Shown here: positions 7,084 through 8,209 of the stretch, one piece after another | Layout: each line of letters opens with the position of its first letter | Numbering within the stretch: the stretch's first letter is position 1 | Notes under the pieces: model-generated | Seen by the model: the letters and a program-made list of their open reading frames with translations, nothing else | The model's database searches: none | What the model was told of the DNA's origin: nothing | Made by a program: the position numbers and the translations under genes | Origin: an uncultured bacterium | GTDB lineage: Bacteria > Gemmatimonadota > Gemmatimonadetes > Longimicrobiales > RSA9 | Direction: 5' to 3' | NCBI GenBank assembly: GCA_937995995.1 | Contig: CALKIP010000336.1 | Location: 1-8,209, forward strand | DNA: 8,209 nucleotides

Positions 7084-7717
7084 TCGCATACGCCTCGTCC
7101 TGGGCACCCGCAGCGCCGACAAGTTGCGGGAGGTGCGCGAGATCCTCGCCGCACGCGCGACGTACGAGATCCTTGGCCTCCACGACCTCGGGATCGAGCC
7201 CGCGCCGGAAGAGGAGGGGATCGAGATCCATGATACCTTCCAGGAAAACGCCAGGGCCAAGGCGCTCTACTTTGCAGAGCGCACCGGGCTGCCCACCCTC
7301 GCCGATGATTCCGGCCTCGCCGTTGACGCCCTCGGAGGGGCCCCGGGAGTACGCAGCAAGCGCTTCTCCTCTCGACTCGATCTGAGCGGGCGCGCGCTCG
7401 ACGAGGCCAACAACGCACTCCTCATCGAGAAGTTGGCCGACGTGCCGACTGAGGCGCGCTCGGCCCATTACGTATGTGCCGCGGCTCTCGCGTTCCCGGG
7501 CGGGCCCGCCGTGACGGCGCTCGGGACCTGCGCCGGCCAAATCGCACACCAGCCACGTGGACAGGGCGGCTTCGGCTACGACCCCCTCTTCCTCCTTCCC
7601 GACCTCGGTGTTACATTTGGTGAGGCTTCCCCTGAAGAGAAGCAGCGACGTAGCCATCGTGCACGGGCCTTCCGCGCCCTGATTGCGAATCTCGGCCGAA
7701 TCGCCACCAGGGGTTGA
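7076..7717 (+). CDS. rdgB: XTP/dITP diphosphatase (RdgB/HAM1, non-canonical purine NTP pyrophosphatase)
   Basis: The product is 213 aa, close to the usual 195-205. It hydrolyses dITP, XTP and ITP to monophosphates plus pyrophosphate, keeping deaminated purines out of DNA and RNA. Motifs are LVLGTRSADKLREVREIL (7-24, nucleotide-binding loop), TFQENARAKAL (54-64), LADDSGLAVDALGGAPGV (75-92) with the catalytic Asp pair at 77-78, GQGGFGYDPLFLLP (162-175), the EKQRRSHRARAF helix (188-199) that holds the conserved Ser-His-Arg. The family is usually GVYSARYAG after the third motif; here it is GVRSKRFSS, a modest variation. The start is GTG 7076, which overlaps the rph stop by 8 nt and puts the nucleotide-binding loop at the normal distance from the N-terminus; no ATG fits better. 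The rph-rdgB pairing is common in bacteria. Its TGA stop (7715-7717) is embedded in the -35 box of the tRNA promoter. Confidence 0.96.
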   Translation: MPDRIRLVLGTRSADKLREVREILAARATYEILGLHDLGIEPAPEEEGIEIHDTFQENARAKALYFAERTGLPTLADDSGLAVDALGGAPGVRSKRFSSRLDLSGRALDEANNALLIEKLADVPTEARSAHYVCAAALAFPGGPAVTALGTCAGQIAHQPRGQGGFGYDPLFLLPDLGVTFGEASPEEKQRRSHRARAFRALIANLGRIATRG

Positions 7718-7742
7718 CCAGCCGGGAGTCTTTGGTTATCAT
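7714..7742 (+). promoter_or_regulatory. Sigma70-type promoter of the tRNA array
   Basis: TTGACC (7714-7719), a 17-bp spacer and TATCAT (7737-7742) each match consensus at 5/6 with optimal spacing. Transcription would start near 7749, about 7 nt before the first tRNA base at 7756. The -35 hexamer contains the rdgB stop codon. An alternative AT-rich element TTATAG at 7742-7747 has poorer spacing. Confidence 0.7.
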
Positions 7743-7755
7743 TATAGGCTCTCAG

Positions 7756-7830
7756 CGGGGCGTGGCGCAGTCCGGTTAGCGCGCCTGCTTTGGGAGCAGG
7801 AGGTCCTCGGTTCGAATCCGAGCGCCCCGA
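7756..7830 (+). tRNA. tRNA-Pro (TGG)
   Basis: 75 nt with a complete cloverleaf. The acceptor stem is CGGGGCG/CGCCCCG (7 bp), the D stem GCGC/GCGC, and the anticodon stem CCTGC/GCAGG around loop TTTGGGA (anticodon TGG, 7791-7793). The T arm is CTCGG-TTCGAAT-CCGAG and the discriminator base is A. The next bases are TCT, so the CCA end is not encoded and must be added by a nucleotidyltransferase. It is the first gene of a four-tRNA array. Confidence 0.97.
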
Positions 7831-7833
7831 TCT

Positions 7834-7852
7834 CCCGGGGACGTCGCCCGGG
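7834..7852 (+). other. GC hairpin in the Pro-Arg tRNA spacer
   Basis: CCCGGG (7834-7839) and CCCGGG (7847-7852) can form a 6-bp stem with a 7-nt loop in the 31-nt spacer between tRNA-Pro and tRNA-Arg. There is no T-run, so it is not an intrinsic terminator. It might act as a processing or folding spacer in the multi-tRNA precursor, or have no role. Confidence 0.35.
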
Positions 7853-7861
7853 CTCGCTTGT

Positions 7862-7935
7862 GCGCCCGTAGCTCAGCTGGATAGAGCAGCGGCCTTCTAA
7901 GCCGCGGGTCATAGGTTCGAATCCTATCGGGCGCG
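7862..7935 (+). tRNA. tRNA-Arg (TCT)
   Basis: 74 nt. The acceptor stem is GCGCCCG/CGGGCGC, the D stem GCTC/GAGC, and the anticodon stem GCGGC/GCCGC around loop CTTCTAA (anticodon TCT, 7896-7898, reading AGA/AGG). The T arm is ATAGG-TTCGAAT-CCTAT and the discriminator is G. CCT follows rather than CCA, so the end is not encoded. No promoter lies in the 31-nt spacer before it, so it is probably co-transcribed with tRNA-Pro. Confidence 0.97.
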
Positions 7936-7969
7936 CCTCGAGGCCTGTCGCAAACGGGTCGCAAGTTAC

Positions 7970-8044
7970 GGTGGGCGTAGCTCAGTCGGTTAGAGCGCCA
8001 GGTTGTGGCCCTGGAGGTCGCCGGTTCGATTCCGGTCGCTCACC
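7970..8044 (+). tRNA. tRNA-His (GTG) with encoded G-1
   Basis: The 7-bp acceptor stem GTGGGCG/CGCTCAC (one G-T pair) spans 7971-7977/8037-8043. G at 7970 faces discriminator C8044, the G-1:C73 pair that histidyl-tRNA synthetase needs. The D stem is GCTC/GAGC, the anticodon stem CCAGG/CCTGG around loop TTGTGGC (anticodon GTG, 8005-8007), and the T arm GCCGG-TTCGATT-CCGGT. The following bases CCT are not CCA. Confidence 0.97.
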
Positions 8045-8049
8045 CCTTG

Positions 8050-8073
8050 GTCGCCAGGGTCGTCTTGGGCGAC
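8050..8073 (+). other. Hairpin just downstream of tRNA-His
   Basis: GTCGCC (8050-8055) pairs with GGCGAC (8068-8073) across a 12-nt loop, starting 6 nt after the tRNA-His 3' end. No T-run follows. It could help mark the 3' trailer for processing, or form part of a two-hairpin 3' structure with the hairpin at 8104-8119. Confidence 0.35.
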
Positions 8074-8103
8074 AGTGCGACACGCGGTCGGTTCGGCCGC
8101 ACC

Positions 8104-8125
8104 GGACGCCACGGCGTCCAGTTTT
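8104..8125 (+). terminator. Possible weak intrinsic terminator between tRNA-His and tRNA-Lys
   Basis: GGACGC-CACG-GCGTCC (8104-8119) is a perfect 6-bp stem with a 4-nt loop, followed by AG and TTTT (8122-8125). The T-run is short, so termination would be partial at best. If it works, it ends the Pro-Arg-His transcript 9 nt before tRNA-Lys, which would then rely on read-through, as no complete promoter for tRNA-Lys is visible. Confidence 0.4.
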
Positions 8126-8134
8126 GACAATTTC

Positions 8135-8207
<73 letters not shown>

Positions 8208-8209
8208 CT

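Noticed and set aside
7683..7871. 62-codon plus-strand frame across the tRNA-Pro gene
   Set aside because: It runs through a complete tRNA cloverleaf and has no coding character.
7776..7964. 62-codon minus-strand frame reading RIRTYDPRLRRPLLYPAEL and RIRTEDLLLPKQAR
   Set aside because: It is the antisense of tRNA-Arg and tRNA-Pro, a known kind of spurious protein entry, not a gene.

Overview
This is a GC-rich, densely packed bacterial chromosomal segment in which every gene reads on the + strand. The organism is a diderm with lipopolysaccharide: the window holds an Omp85-type outer-membrane barrel, an LptE-family lipoprotein and a heptose-nucleotide synthesis enzyme (RfaE2). Strong GC bias at third codon positions, a stand-alone rfaE2, a CPA2 antiporter and an oversized protease-like/propeller/barrel surface protein recall Gemmatimonadota or a neighbouring environmental phylum. 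That placement is an inference from gene style and has low confidence. There are no signs of phage, insertion sequences, CRISPR or other mobile DNA.

Region 1 (1-3462) is an outer-membrane block. It starts with the 3' part of a large gene whose product shows a short tail resembling the end of a peptidase-MA-like domain, then a TolB/WD40-like beta-propeller, then an Omp85/BamA-like C-terminal barrel. A near-consensus sigma70-type promoter (TTGACG-17-TATACT) follows and drives a predicted lipoprotein with a LolB/DUF4292-like feel. That gene overlaps lptE by 56 nt. A run of nine G sits just after the LptE lipobox.

Region 2 (3559-7717) is one tightly coupled operon: CPA2 Na+/H+ antiporter, hemC, rfaE2, rph and rdgB. 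Four consecutive junctions overlap (4, 4, 4 and 8 nt), so translational coupling is likely. The contents are mixed housekeeping functions: ion homeostasis, tetrapyrrole synthesis, LPS heptose activation, tRNA 3' trimming and nucleotide-pool cleaning.

Region 3 (7714-8209) is a tRNA array: Pro(TGG), Arg(TCT), His(GTG) and Lys(CTT). A sigma70-like promoter whose -35 box contains the rdgB stop codon precedes it. None of the four genes encodes its CCA end. A small hairpin plus T4 lies between tRNA-His and tRNA-Lys. The window ends 2 nt after tRNA-Lys, so the array may continue.

Most of the window is ordinary core genome. The observations most worth following are the propeller-barrel fusion with its lipoprotein/LptE neighbours, the G9 tract in lptE, the two compact promoters, and rph lying directly upstream of a CCA-less tRNA array. 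I did not find convincing evidence of a wholly new system.
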